From Siphonodentalium dalli (Eukaryota > Mollusca > Scaphopoda > Gadilida > Siphonodentaliidae): a stretch of DNA of 64,000 nucleotides. The notes beneath the pieces are model-generated. The model saw only the letters and a list, made by a program, of their open reading frames with translations. It did no database searches and was not told the origin of the DNA. The stretch is from positions 126,122,754 to 126,186,753 of the forward strand of contig CP136061.1 in assembly GCA_032622095.1 (NCBI GenBank), in the 5' to 3' direction. A program made the position numbers and the translations under genes. How positions within the stretch are numbered: the stretch's first letter is position 1; every line of letters starts with the position of its first letter. Shown one piece after another: positions 24,541 to 36,680 of the stretch.

Positions 24541-24752
24541 GGACTCTGATGTATAGCAGATACTCGACAAAGATCCTTGGCTTCTGGTTTAGAATCCCGC
24601 CCTGCATGGCTATCACTGCCACAAGGCCTTCTACTAAGAGGCATAACGAGAGTATGATAATGAACCCAACAACATGCGTCTCCAAATCCGCCGTACATAA
24701 CTGTCCCGGCTCAAACTGTATGACTCCTAATACAATGGCGAGTGCGATCAAC
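24541..24752 (-). CDS. Exon of an sn1-diacylglycerol lipase-like gene (N-terminal membrane region)
   Basis: On the minus strand a 212-base segment is bounded by a pyrimidine-rich acceptor ending CGCAG (24753-24757) and a strong GTAAGT donor (24535-24540). It is open throughout. The translation has a hydrophobic start, a CTADLETHVVG loop, a second membrane helix, and AMQGGILNQKP followed by EYLLYIRV. This arrangement matches the second and third transmembrane segments and the MRGGI...LYVRL motif of animal DAG lipases, which make 2-arachidonoylglycerol at the plasma membrane. Only this exon is found. The catalytic lipase domain must lie to the left, and the first exon to the right, beyond or inside the transposons. 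Identification is from memory of the family; the splice signals are seen directly. Confidence 0.6.
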
Positions 24753-24776
24753 CTGCGAATAGAAATGAAACATAGT

Positions 24777-26917
24777 TTAAAGATACGGGCGGCGTTGGGG
24801 TGGGTATGCTGTTAAAATATTCAGCTCTGTCAAAAGCCGCCATAAACAGAAGGAATAGTAAAATATAGACAGACTTTGTTCTTATACCAATCAGAAATAT
24901 GGCATAAACAGTATGCTTCGATTCTGGGAAAGTGCCCAAAATGTGGTGTAGATCTATAATATGGCCTATTCTCAAAGACAGTATGTCAGATCCTGCTATT
25001 CCATTACATTATCGTGGTATAAGCTTACAATCGGTAATCGGTAAAATTTACAGCTCTATTTTAAATACCCGTTTAGTTACATATTTTGACGACAATGATA
25101 CTCTAGTTGATGAACAAAATGATTTCCGTCGAGGACGGTCGTGCGCCGAACATGTATATGTGCTCACATATCTGGTTACAAATAGGCGCTCCACGTTTGT
25201 CGGCTTCGTAGACCTAAGTAAAGCTTTTGATATGGTCGATCGTGATCTCTTAAAATATAGGCTTCTATCAGCGGGGGTCCGTGGACAAATATTTCAATCT
25301 ATAGAATCTTTGTACTCGGACACTGAAGCACGCGTAAAGCTCGGCGATAATTATACCGAATGGTTTAACTGTTCTAATGGGGTTCGCCAGGGTTTAAATA
25401 TGTCTCCTACTCTGTTTAACTTATACATAAATGATCTTGCCTCTGAATTGAATAGCCTCGACATTGGAGTGAGCATCGGATCTAGGAATATTTCTGTATT
25501 ATTATATGCAGATGATATTGCACTAATAGCAGAAAATGAGCATGATTTACAATTACTTTTTGACGTGATTACCTCATGGTGCAGTAAATGGCGCGTAAAT
25601 ATAAACTCCAGTAAAACGAAGGTTATCCATTTTCGGAAACCACAACGTACTCGGAGCTTATCCGTGTTCAGCTTGTGTGACCAAACTATTGACATAGTTC
25701 CCAGCTTGAAATACTTAGGAGTGATCGTTGACGAACATATGTCATTTAAAGCGAATTGTGAGAACCTCGCGAAAGCCAGTGGGCGTGCAATCGGAGCTGT
25801 AATTTCTAAAATTCATAATTTGAAAGAAATAAGTATTGAAACATATACAAAAACTCTATAATTCCTGTGTTATTCCAGTAACAGACTATTGCAGTGAAGT
25901 TTGGGGATTTGGTCATTTCCACTCAATTAACACAGTTCAACACCGCGCTTTACGCTATTTCTTGGGAGTTGGTCGCTACACCCCTCTACCCGCACTTAAC
26001 GGTGATGTTGGATGGACATCCCCTTATTGCCGTCGGTGGTATTCGATGCTGAGATTCTGGAATCGTTTATTGACCATGCACGCTGGCAGAATTACAAAAC
26101 AAGTATTTTTATGGGACATCTTAAACTGTAAGAAAGATAGTTGGGCTGCCCACTTTAAATTAATCACACAGATACTGAACATGAATAATATATTTGACGA
26201 TAGACGAATGTGTAATCTCGATGAGTGTCATGAAGCCCTTAAGAGACATTTTCAGAAAACTTGGTCTGCAGATACAAAAAAATTACCTAAATTGGGAACC
26301 TATATATTATTTAAACACACATACGAATTAGAAAGATATGTAACTCTTAACACCAGTAAAGCTGAAAGATCGATTATGGCACAATTTCGATGCGGTGTTC
26401 TCCCCTTGAATATTGAGACTGGGGTGTATAATAAGGAAGATTCCGACAAGAGATATTGTTCTCTGTGTGATTGTAGTCAAGTTGAAGACGAGACACATTT
26501 TCTCCTTAACTGTCGAGCATATAAACACTTGCGATCAAAACGGATGTCATATATCGCGATTGAACATGGACAGACACAATTTAGTGACGTCGGCTTGCTT
26601 ACTCGGCTAATGAATCGGTATCCTCTTCAAGTAGCTAAATTTTCCTGATATGGAAATAATAAAGAGCGTTTATATCCTTTGTGTGTGATTAACCAATAGA
26701 ATTGCGATGTGTTCTGTAAACAGAAGCAAAACTGCTGTAACACGAGCAGGTTCTTGTTTACGTACACCATCGCACGTCTTGACGACAATATACTATTTAC
26801 GCGCTGATTGTGTTTGGCATATGAACAAAACTATATATATATATTAATATTCCTTCCGTTGATGGAGATTTGAACACATATGAATATTTCTGCAACGAAC
26901 GCCGCCCGTGCCTTTAA
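24777..26917. mobile_element. TTAA-flanked element carrying a LINE fragment
   Basis: TTAA at 24777-24780 and 26914-26917 bounds an element whose first 135 bases (24781-24915) and last ~270 bases (26641-26913) match the intact copy at 10121-10648. Between them, 24916-26640 is LINE coding sequence and replaces the 113 bases seen at 10261-10373 in the intact copy. The ends are AGATACGGGCGGCGTT and ACGCCGCCCGTGCCT. Confidence 0.72.
24916..26648 (+). pseudogene. LINE reverse transcriptase fragment, one frameshift
   Basis: The reading starts inside the reverse-transcriptase domain (IIWPILKDSMSDP, then FVDLSKAFDMVD as motif A). It continues through NGVRQG and SPTLFNLYINDL (motif B region) and the catalytic LLYADDIALIAE (motif C). 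The second part, in another frame from about 25850, gives the post-RT region and ends with a CSLCDCSQVEDETHFLLNC zinc motif. The single frame change lies in an A-rich run near 25850. The upstream endonuclease part is missing. At the 3' end the frame runs straight into transposon sequence and takes its stop from it, so the normal LINE 3' UTR and tail are absent. The element type is Jockey/CR1-like; the clade is uncertain. Confidence 0.85.
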
Positions 26918-26927
26918 AATTCGTCAC

Positions 26928-28290
26928 CGTTCGGAGCGTATAGTTGCCTATATGGAGGATCAGCGTGCACATGGATATAGAAACACAAAGGACAATTTGT
27001 GGATGAAACTATCCCCTGCTATAGCCCTGGGTGGACGACATCTAAACAAAAACCCCATGCAGATCGTGTCTACAAGAACACATTATATCTGGTCAATAAT
27101 TAAGAATTCCGGATGAATACAAAAATTCGGGAGCTGATGTTAATTGCCAGGTTCAGGCCACGTATGTGTAACTTGTAACATGTATTACTATGGTATTTCT
27201 ATGAATATGTCGGGAAGGGTCGCATGATGCTTTGACGCGATACCAACACGTTTATATCAACAAACATCTAGCGAAACATGTAAATAATAGTGGTGATGAC
27301 ATGCTGCCACAATGCGACTATATATATTCTCAAATGGCTGCCATCAAAGTAAGAACTTCAGCGCAAGCAAATCCCATTTTCCTGCTGCCTGCACAGCATT
27401 GGTCGCTCATTCGGTTATCGGAACATTTGACGGCTAACCACCATTGGTTTGATAAGTAAGACTATTGATAAACTGTGGCCTATACGCAGGTGATAGCAAC
27501 TGGTTATTATGTATTAAAGAATTAATGGCTTCGTTGTGATCTGTTGATAATCCCATAGGTGAAAGCAGACTACATATTTGAAACTTTATGGCCAGAATGA
27601 TTTTGGCCATTTTGCTTTTTTCGAAACAAATTGCATAGCCATTCATCAATTTGGCCACCAATAGCGTGAACCCGGGCTCGGGTAGCAAAACGCCCAGCGA
27701 GTCAAGACCCAGATCACACATGGAAGCTATATAGTCGCTCATATATTTTCCCGATTCGAAACCCAAAGGGCTTATGCAGAACGAATTGTGATTTCAAGAA
27801 GATGATTGAAGCATGTGTTTCGTTTAACGATACGGATTTATGGTACTATTGTACACTCTTTTGCCAAACGCCGCTGCTTTAAAACCGTGTTTGCGCCTGG
27901 TTCTGAAACACCAGAAGGGTCCTCAGTCTGCATGTCAAACCCCAGATAATCAAACATAATGGTGTGTTTATAAACAAAGACATTATATTGCTGTTGCAGA
28001 TCCACAATATGTGCACATATGGTACGTGTGGTTCGGTATGTTTCCCGACAGCGCTGAACAAATTGGATTTTCAGTACCCGGTCCCAGTAAAAATTGCGGC
28101 ACCATTATAACTTCTGCTCCGCGTTGGAAGTCTCTTGAACATTTTCGTCTATGTGATGAGGTTTATATCATTCTTGTTGATAACATCCAGGAAGAATTAT
28201 GTATTGTGTTATGTCGGTTGACATGGAGCTACAATGTCATTGATACTTTCATTATGATATTTGCTTTATTTTGTTCATATATACCTTGTA
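26928..28290. other. Non-coding stretch with weak open frames
   Basis: Frames at 26880-27116 (plus), 27434-27766 (minus) and 28011-28391 (plus) have fairly ordinary composition but no family features, splice context or start context that would support a gene. Confidence 0.3.
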
Positions 28291-28309
28291 CATCTATATC
28301 TATATTTGC

Positions 28310-29930
28310 GAATGTCTGTCTGTCTGTCTGTGTTCTATATAAATTCACAGGGGACCATCTAGATGATACCAAAGGGGTCTACTTGGGGTAACTTTTACGA
28401 GAAAGATAATGTTGGTGGTTAGAATTTTCTAAGTGACGTCGTTGTTGTCAGGGGCAGTAAATGGGGAGGGGCAAAATTTGTTTTATGTCGCCGATTGCCA
28501 CGAAATTTACATATAATCATCCCCATGATATGAAGAAACTAATGGTGTGGTTTAAATATGGCAAAAGTGGCGTCGTTCGAGTCAGGGATGCACGGAAGGA
28601 GAGGGGGCACCAAAATTGATCAAACCAATTTTAGCGCCGATTTCCACCAACTTGATATATATTCTTCGTGATACAAAGAATCTAATTGTGCGATTTAACA
28701 ACGCCAAATTGTTGTCGTGTGGATGAGAGATTGGGGGGGGGGGGGTGGTTGGCACTAAATTTGATAAGAATGGGTTTAGTCGCCGATTGCCACCACACTT
28801 TATACAAAATCATCCCCATGGTATGAGGAGTCTAATGGTGTGGCTTAAATCTGTCAGATGTGACCTCATTCAAGTCAGGGGTGCATTGAAAGGGAGAGGG
28901 GCACCAAAATTGATACACAATATTTTTAGCGCCAATTTCCACCAAATTGATACAAGTTATTATCCATGATACGAGGAATCTAATCGTGTGATTTAAAGAC
29001 GCCATATTGGTGCTGTTTGGGTGAGAGATGGGAAGGGGAGGGGTGGGCACCAAATTTGATAAAAATTTGTTTAGTCGCCGATTAGCACCAAACTTATAAA
29101 TAATCATCTCCATGATATCATAAGTGTAAGTGTGTGGTTTAATGATGTCACAAGTGGGGTCATTTGACTAAGTGGTGTATAGAGGTGAGAGGGACACAAA
29201 ACATTATAACAATATGTTTAGCGCCGATTTCCACCAGATTGATGCATATTCTTCTCCGTGATATGAGGAATCTTATCGTGTGGTTTAGATACACCAACTT
29301 GGTGCCCTCAGAGTGAGAGATATGGGGACCTTGAATTTGATACGAATTTGTATACTCGCCAACTTTCACCAATTTTATATATATGCATATCTAATCTCTA
29401 ATGAGTCTAAGTGTGTGGTTTAACGGTGACAAAAGTGGCACCGATTGAGTCCAAAATAGGGACGGGAGGGTCACCAAAACTGATAAAAAATATTTTTAAT
29501 ACCAATTACCATCCAATTCAGTCAAGTTCTTCTCAAATGATACGAGAAATCAAATCGTGTTGTCTGTCTTTCTGTCTGTCTGAATGCGTTCTGTATATAA
29601 CTTCACGGTGTGCAATCGAGATGGCACCAAGGCGTTCTAAGAGCGGTAACTTTTTACGAGGAAGATAATGGTGCGGGTTAAAAAATTTCTAAAGTGACGC
29701 TGTTGGTGTCAGGGGAAGAAAAGGGGGAGGTCGGCAAAATTAAAAAATTATGGTGAAATAGTTTTGTCGCCGATTTCCAACAAACGCATACATAATCACA
29801 TCCGCGATATGGCGCTGTTCGAGTCAGCGTTGCAGGGGGCATCAACAATTGATTTAATAAACTATTTCTAGCGCAGATTTCCACCAAATTGATCAATTCT
29901 TCTTCTTAAAATTTGGGCGCCCGTACGGCT
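28310..29930. repeat. Compound minisatellite, ~290-bp higher-order unit, in two blocks
   Basis: Two related half-units of about 145 bp alternate. One contains GTCGCCGATTGCCACCAAA and the other GCGCCGATTTCCACCAA, recurring near 28488/28632, 28780/28931, 29072/29220, 29357/29495 and 29769/29872. Each block is preceded by a TCTG microsatellite (28313 and 29563) and a similar lead-in containing TTTTACGAG and AAGATAATG. The layout resembles the Helitron units at 16.9-19.7 kb, but no hairpin plus CTAG end is seen. Confidence 0.6.
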
Positions 29931-30294
29931 ATAAGTCCGTCCATGACATATACTCCTTGAATGGATGTGGATTCAAAACCAATAACGTTACATTTTGAAC
30001 CCATGTAATTTTAAAAGATGAGAATCATCATGGAAAACTGTAAACGTGTTACATGTAACAAGACGATAGTTGTCTGTTTATCTTTATCTCACGCAGTCCT
30101 GTGCCTTTTTATATCATGAGAACATGTCATCATCTTGACAAACGATTGTATTACTACTTGTCGCTAAGTTAACGCATGCAGTGGTTGATAGAAGGCACTT
30201 CATCAAAACAGTCTAAACTGAGTCACCTTCAGAAACTACAATGAATAATAATTATCCCGACTGACTCGCTGTGGATGAACGAAATAATAAATGT

Positions 30295-30720
30295 GTACGC
30301 GTTTTGTTGTACTGTAGTTCGAGGCGGAGTGGTGTTATACTGTCGATTCAGTGGGCGACAACACCCGGTCACCAGAAAAACAGTTTTATGAAGTTATAAC
30401 AACAAGGCCATGCAGATTTCAACATCTATGCATCATGGGTGATAACTGAAAGTATATGATTGATTCCCTATTCGGTTGCGAGATTATGCCCATACACCAG
30501 CCAGTCATTATTTGTACGCATTTTCCTAGTACTGTAATTCGAGGCGGAGTGGTGTTATACTGTCGATGGCAAGACACACCGTGTCACCAGAATACTATTT
30601 TTTAATGTTACAACTACAAGAATATGCAGATTTCAACATATATGCATCACAGGCGATAAGAATATTCTGAATAAGTTATAGAGCCCAGGTTCGGTGTGAT
30701 CTTATGCCGAGACATCGACG
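30295..30720. repeat. Tandem duplication, ~220-bp period
   Basis: About 30300-30492 and 30520-30715 are diverged direct copies sharing CGAGGCGGAGTGGTGTTATA, GCAGATTTCAACAT and ATGCATCA. No gene is seen. The flank from 29931 to 30294 is unremarkable. Confidence 0.6.
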
Positions 30721-31204
30721 AATAGATGTTTGAAAACATAGCTTGGTATTCGTTTGCACGAAATTAGAATGTTCGTCGTTGTTCCAAATTGGGACGTTTC
30801 TCCGTCTCGAATTATACATAGTATAAAACGCGTACAAATTAATGCATTCATTTCCAATCTTATTTGACCGGCATTAAATTATCGAACGTGTTAGTTATGC
30901 TGTGTTCTACATGTATATGTAATGTTTCCTTGCTGTTATTCTAAAAAATTACTCGTGTGTTGAGATATTCGAGAGATGATGTTTAACTATGTGGCCAGCT
31001 CCTACCGCTCGACCCCGTTACCAATGATATATATATTGCACACGAATGTCATTTGATAAATAAAATAAGTTTGAACCAATTTCATTTCTGTCTCATAATA
31101 TGCATAGCCGCTGCTTTACATACATCATTTCGGATGCCAGATTCATTTGAGCTATTATGAGTTCACGCTCTAAATCTGAGAGCGCATGATATGTTAAGCC
31201 AGTT

Positions 31205-31655
31205 GGTTACAATACACCAAATGATTTACATAGGCCTCAGTGTTAACAAATCCCGCTGGCCTATATTCGCTGCAAAGCTTTGACCCTGTACGAGTATTTG
31301 AAATTGAAGAACGTCCTTTTAGACACACAGAAATGTGCAAAAAAGTACGTGTTAGCATGGTAGATCTCACTGGAGCTTGACAAACGTCACACTACCCTTA
31401 AAATTGAGAAAAAAATTACATCGAAAAAAACACAAACACCTCCCATAAATTATTCGCCACTTGCACAGCCATAACCATTTACCATGTGGTTATATTTGAT
31501 GTTTCTCGACGGGAAACACATTTGTGCATTTTCTCGTGCACTTTTCATCCATGTATCATTGACCATTCAGCTGCCATAATTTTTGTTATGCTGATCCTAG
31601 CTTGGTAGTGCCAGGGGAAATCACTCTACTAATTTGTATTTGGTGTATTGTAACC
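31205..31655. mobile_element. Inverted-repeat DNA element, long copy
   Basis: The 451-bp segment starts GGTTACAATACACCAAAT and ends with ATTTGGTGTATTGTAACC. It is flanked by AGTT on the left (31201-31204) but TATA on the right (31656-31659). There is no coding content. Confidence 0.7.
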
Positions 31656-32544
31656 TATAGGCTATAGTGATCACTGGAAGGTAAAGAAAGTCACCCAGAT
31701 GATGTTATATTGCGTCCATTTATATACCCACGTCAAAATAAATAAATTTGCTTCGAAACATTCCTGTGTTCTTACTTTATTAACCCTTTTCTGTCACCAC
31801 CCATAGCTGAATTTGCACAAAAAAATTACTTTGACTTGAATGTCCATTTTTTTTCATTTTAGCTGATATTGGCAAAGTAAACAATGACGATGCACATACG
31901 GGTTGTCGATCCGATAGCTTGTAGATACCACTTCCAGAAAATATGCCATACGATTCGCTAGACGAATTGGGCGCACTTAGGTTTCACATTGGGCGCACCT
32001 ACACATTTTTCGAAAAAAATCGACCGAAAATCCAAATTGTCCCGTCACAAGAATATATTTATTGGTCGAAATTTGTGCGCGTTGGATAGTCGAACCATTT
32101 CTGCAAACTTCCATGGTAGGCTTTTTTGTCAACCTGTCATCTAACAGGGGCAATTCAACTTAGTTTGACACGAATCGGGTCAGATTTTGCATCATATTTT
32201 AGGGTATGGTCCATCTGACGTCACGCTTTACTCTCATGTCGTGCCCAAACCCGACAAATCTGCCTGGTCGTTCATCTAGGATGTCGGACGCCAACAAATA
32301 TGGTCTCACATTCATTAAAGGGACACCATTGGGCCCAAAAATCGGTCGACAATGGTCATCTTCGGTTCTACAACGAGAAGCAGAAATAGCATCAGAGGGG
32401 TTAATTTGTAATTTTATTGGACGGCTCCGGTGCCAAATAAGCTGTCGTATCGCGTGCTTTATGTTTCCAATTTGTTTCATGGGCATAATGAGCACGCGAC
32501 TTGTTTCAGAGCACAAATCTGAAAAACGACAATTTTTCACTATA
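31656..32544. other. Segment between two copies of one DNA element
   Basis: This 889-bp stretch begins and ends with TATA, next to the two element copies. Two opposing frames at 32199-32586 overlap each other; neither shows a family signature. A TTAAAGGGACACC motif of MITE-end type lies near 32316. Confidence 0.4.
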
Positions 32545-32637
32545 GGTTACAATACACCAAATGATTTACATAGGCCTCAGTGTTAACAAATCCCGCTGGC
32601 CTATATTCTACTAATTTGTATTTGGTGTATTGTAACC
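32545..32637. mobile_element. Inverted-repeat DNA element, 93-bp deleted copy
   Basis: Same ends and orientation as 31205-31655, with the first 64 bases joined directly to the last 29, i.e. an internal deletion. It is flanked by TATA on the left (32541-32544) and AGTT on the right (32638-32641). Confidence 0.75.
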
Positions 32638-32641
32638 AGTT

Positions 32642-33775
32642 AGGATATACTCTACTGTTTAATCGACTGAACGGCAATTTCTTCTTTGATATTTAACCTG
32701 ATTATAGACAGGAAACAGACCCAAATGCATGAGAGCATAACATGCGGACAATATGGTACCACGAATTCAAGTTTGGTTAATGGTGGAGATATTATTTCAG
32801 ACATTTGAGAATCTCTGAAGATTTCCTCCATGGTGTACCAAAAGAAGACGAATAGCATCATACATGTATGTGAAGTATTAACATGCATAATGATGTATGG
32901 ATTGTATTGCACAGAAGTTAATAAGCTTGCATCCAGATCATCGTTCACGAAGTAAATTGAACATAAAAAGATGTCTTGCGTTAGGATTTAGCGAGGTGCT
33001 ATATGAACACACTCAGCTCAATCATTTTAAATGGATATCCTCAGGCAGATGCGTTCAAATCCAATGTCATTAAAATTGAAAAAAAACAACTGTCGTCGCG
33101 TAAACAAGTTTTCTTCCTTTACTGGCAATGCTTTTCATAGGGCATTTATACGTGCCAAATAATCGTGCATGCAGCTAATTAAACCATGAAATATAACCTT
33201 TGCATGAGATCTTGGTGGAAATTTCTTCTATAATGATGAATCCTTGAATAACATATCACGTTACGAAATGGAGACCATAATAAGTCCATATGAACAACTA
33301 TTGTACGGTTGCGTGACGATCGCATCACACGGTGGCACGGAGTGCATGTATTCGAATCCACTTTATTGTGCATTATGTTCAGACCAAGAACGCGTTCGCT
33401 GCATGGTTAAGACTTTCATTCCCCGGTTGTCGTATACATGAGGTCCGCGTACATGTCACGGTGTTCGAATCGTCAAGAACCTGCACTCGGCGTTCGGTCC
33501 AGGAGCCTATGTCACACATCAAGTGTCTGACCCAAGGCGGTTTTGATTTTACATTTGTTTAAAACACATCTGTTTGTCTGACGATATTAACAAGTATACA
33601 TGAGATGTTGAAATTCGAAATGCACACTCAAAAATCAGCGATCGTTAAAAACTCATATTTGTTTTTGAAAATTTACAAGGAAAATAGGTATCGATTGAGC
33701 CGCGATTTTGAACATCAAACACACCCCAACTATTCAATGGTTTTTCGTAAAAATCCACATAATCCCTTTCATTCG
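32642..33775. other. Non-coding stretch
   Basis: Short frames at 32652-32948 (minus) and 33179-33562 (both strands) overlap one another and carry no recognisable features. Around 33440-33540 a GTTCGAATCGT resembles a B box, but no matching tRNA-like upstream part is clear. Confidence 0.35.
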
Positions 33776-33922
33776 TACAGTAATGCTCTAATTAATCGAC
33801 CTCTTAACCACAGCCGAGAGCTTTCCGATGAATGGCAACAAGCCATATTTCCGACTAAATCCTGAAAAGTTACCCATAATTTTGCTGTGGTCAAGAGGTC
33901 GATTAATTAGATCATTACTGTA
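33776..33922. mobile_element. Palindromic mariner-type MITE
   Basis: The 147-bp segment starts TACAGTAATGC and ends CATTACTGTA. It shares inner arms ATTAATCGACCTCTTAACCA and their inverse. A TA at both ends followed by CAGT fits Tc1/mariner insertion. The central part (AGCCATATTTCCGACTAAAT) is also found in the copy at 37620-37835. Confidence 0.65.
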
Positions 33923-34354
33923 AATACAATAACTCCTGCAACAAATATATAGCACAGCGACTGCTTGAGTTCTGTAGATATAAGCTATATCCGAACGTCT
34001 GAAGCGACGGTTTAGATATTACATTACAGTGACATACATGTAGGTTCCTGGCACTGAACATATAGCGGCTCTCTAAAATCTGAGTCACTAATCCAGTCAT
34101 GAATCCAGGGGTACAATTCGAACTGCTACGTATCAGACGCCCCTAAAATTGCCCAAATTTACATCAAGTGTTTGACTTTGATCTATGGTGCCTTTGGGAC
34201 ACTTGACCGATGTTATCTTTTAAGCATACATGTACATGTATGAGATCGCATAAAATCCCAAGCACACATGGAGCTATAGAGTTTGAATACCAATCAGTGC
34301 GTTCGCATCCGCGTCCATCTACATTACCAGTCAGAAGAAGTGGTATATGGATCC

Positions 34355-34560
34355 GCGCTTTTATTGCGATATTGAGCGCGCTTAATTTCGAAAAAGGCGC
34401 GATTATAGCGCAATACCAAATATCTGTCGCGCTTATTATTGCGTTATTGAGCGCAAAATATTGCGATATTAAGCGCGAAAAACTTAATACAATCAGCAAT
34501 AATTTTCTTTGAATGTCACAATTTTACATGTATTAAGCGCGAAATATTGCGACTCGAAAA
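34355..34560. repeat. Cluster of ATTGCG and GCGC motifs
   Basis: ATTGCGATATT and GAGCGC/AAGCGCGAAA words recur in both orientations within 200 bases of otherwise AT-rich DNA. The spacing is irregular, so it is a degenerate repeat rather than a clean array. Function unknown. Confidence 0.35.
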
Positions 34561-34859
34561 CCGAGAACAGGTCAGGAACAAACCAAGGTCATTTCCTTGG
34601 GTCTGGATTCTCACTCCAGATAGATCGGACTCATGTTCTTACTCTGTTCATATTATCGGGTGTTCTAATCGCCAAGAACATATTCGCAACCTGTTCGTGA
34701 TATTCGGTCTGTTAACATGTCGTTATTATTATTCGAAACATGTTTAATGATGATCAAGTATCACTCTCATAGTCGAGCTTGGTGGTTTTAGACATTATAT
34801 ACTGATAATTTTTTACTTTTAGATGACCGACCACCGAACCGCCAAGCTCGAATTTTAAA

Positions 34860-36280
34860 TCAAAATATGATGCCAAAAGTATAACACGTGTGGCTCGTGT
34901 TCCTTCACGTGACCCCCCCCCCATCTTTGTTTATAATTTAAAAGGTACATCATATCAATCACACGTTAATAATTATTTACATCCAGTTAACAATAATCAT
35001 GAATGAGAATGGGATTTGGCAGTAATCTAAAAGCTTATTGGTGCCATCTCCTATATACAATTATATGTATGAATGGATGATGGCGCGAAGTTACACGAGT
35101 ACATGTAGTGAATATGCGTGTTAGTGTATCGGTACCGTAAAAATTCAAAAGCGAATTTTATTAGGTAGATTTTGGAGCACAAACCGCCATGTGGCTTTAA
35201 GTGGAACCACAATATCTCATTATAGGAGTATACGGATATCGCTCATCACGCACCACAGCCTAAGGATATATCATGGAAAACAATCTATAGTTTTGTCAGT
35301 AACTGTTTTCATCGCGTTAATTATTAAATATTCTAAGTTGTTTTTGGTGACGGGTCTGATTTGCCGATAAGTAATAGAGACACAGTCTCAATAATTCAGC
35401 AGATAATTCTACGCAAATGTGATTTGTCAAGAATTTATAGCAGAGTTTTACTTTATTGTCAAGATCGTTTGTCATTTGTATTGAGGATCCATATTTACCC
35501 TGGGGTCTCACAAACTCCAATCGTGTATATCGGAATAGATCCAGCGCACGCATAGCCACATTATCAGACCGATGGCTCTAAAATCGATTCTTTACCAAAT
35601 GGGTTCTCCCAATCAACTATAAAAGTATATATTGGAGTAGTATATTATTCGTCTGGAGTGATGTTTGAGAAATATAAGCAGGCGACAGACAGACGAAAGG
35701 ATAACACCAGTACACACAGAAGGAAACAATTTAATTGGTGGGAAATGTTCAGATAATAAGTATGTTCACCTTAACATTTTGGCGGGACGAAACGAGAAAT
35801 TGCTTCTAACATGACGATATATGAATTACTCGATATATAGCCTGAATCAAAATATCAACTTTAGCAACAACGATCTTTAAATGAATTTGATAATCGGAAA
35901 CCATTATTTTCTTAACCAGTAACAATCGAAACAACCCCGACCATACCCCCATCATTATTGATAGATTTATAGTATGCCCATGAATACAATGTACGGCATT
36001 ATGCTGTCATAAAAATCTAACTGATTGCCTGGTTTCCGCCGTCCACTCTGTTTAATTCAAAAACTACATTATATAGGGCCGTCGCGACCTCACAATATTA
36101 TTCCGATTTAGTTTTTCTAACTTGTCCATCAAACGCAAAATTATATAAGATATCTTCTCTTAAGTTCACAATTTATACCATTTTCAATTAAAATATCAAT
36201 ATAGTATAATTATTTAACATTAACACCAACCAGCAAACCTGAAACTACATACGCCATCATATTTTCTTATTGTATTATTT
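34860..36280. other. Non-coding stretch
   Basis: No gene is supported. 35745-35765 carries GGAAATGTTCAGATAATAAG, a motif also found at 38916 and (inverse) near 6650, i.e. a scrap of the piggyBac-type MITE family. Confidence 0.4.
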
Positions 36281-36282
36281 AT

Positions 36283-36680
36283 CGAGGGGCAGCAGGAAGA
36301 CGGCCAGTAGGTCATGCTGCTCCTGTACAATATTATTAATTCATATAGCAATGCTTTGTTATATATTCTTATCTATTGTACAAATAAACATCTACATCTA
36401 TACATCTACAACCAATATATAGGTATTAACACATATATGTACCGTACATCCTATAAGTGGTTTGGATACATTGTTTGTATATTATGAACTACGTTCTATG
36501 CATGCTTTACATTATCATTTCACTTGATTAGTTGTCACTTCATGTTTGTATACGTATAGGGGCGACAGGAAGACGGCCCATCTGGGCCATGTCGCTCCTG
36601 CAGTATGTATAATATCATTTCTGTTCGTTTATTATCACCATTGCCATACGCTTGTACATATTATACAAATAAACAATCAA
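36283..36680 (+). repeat. Two LINE-like 3' ends
   Basis: About 36283-36400 and 36556-36680 share GGGGCAGCAGGAAGACGG or its variant. Each forms a GCAGCAGG/CCTGCTGC type hairpin, and each is followed by a short AT-rich stretch with TACAAATAAAC. A stem-loop before an AATAAA-like tail is typical of truncated non-LTR retrotransposon 3' ends. No coding part is attached. Confidence 0.4.

Noticed and set aside
27434-27766. 110-codon minus frame
   Set aside because: Composition is acceptable but no family, start context or transcript signals can be seen.
32199-32586. Two opposing frames of 113 and 126 codons
   Set aside because: They overlap almost fully on opposite strands and neither has recognisable features.
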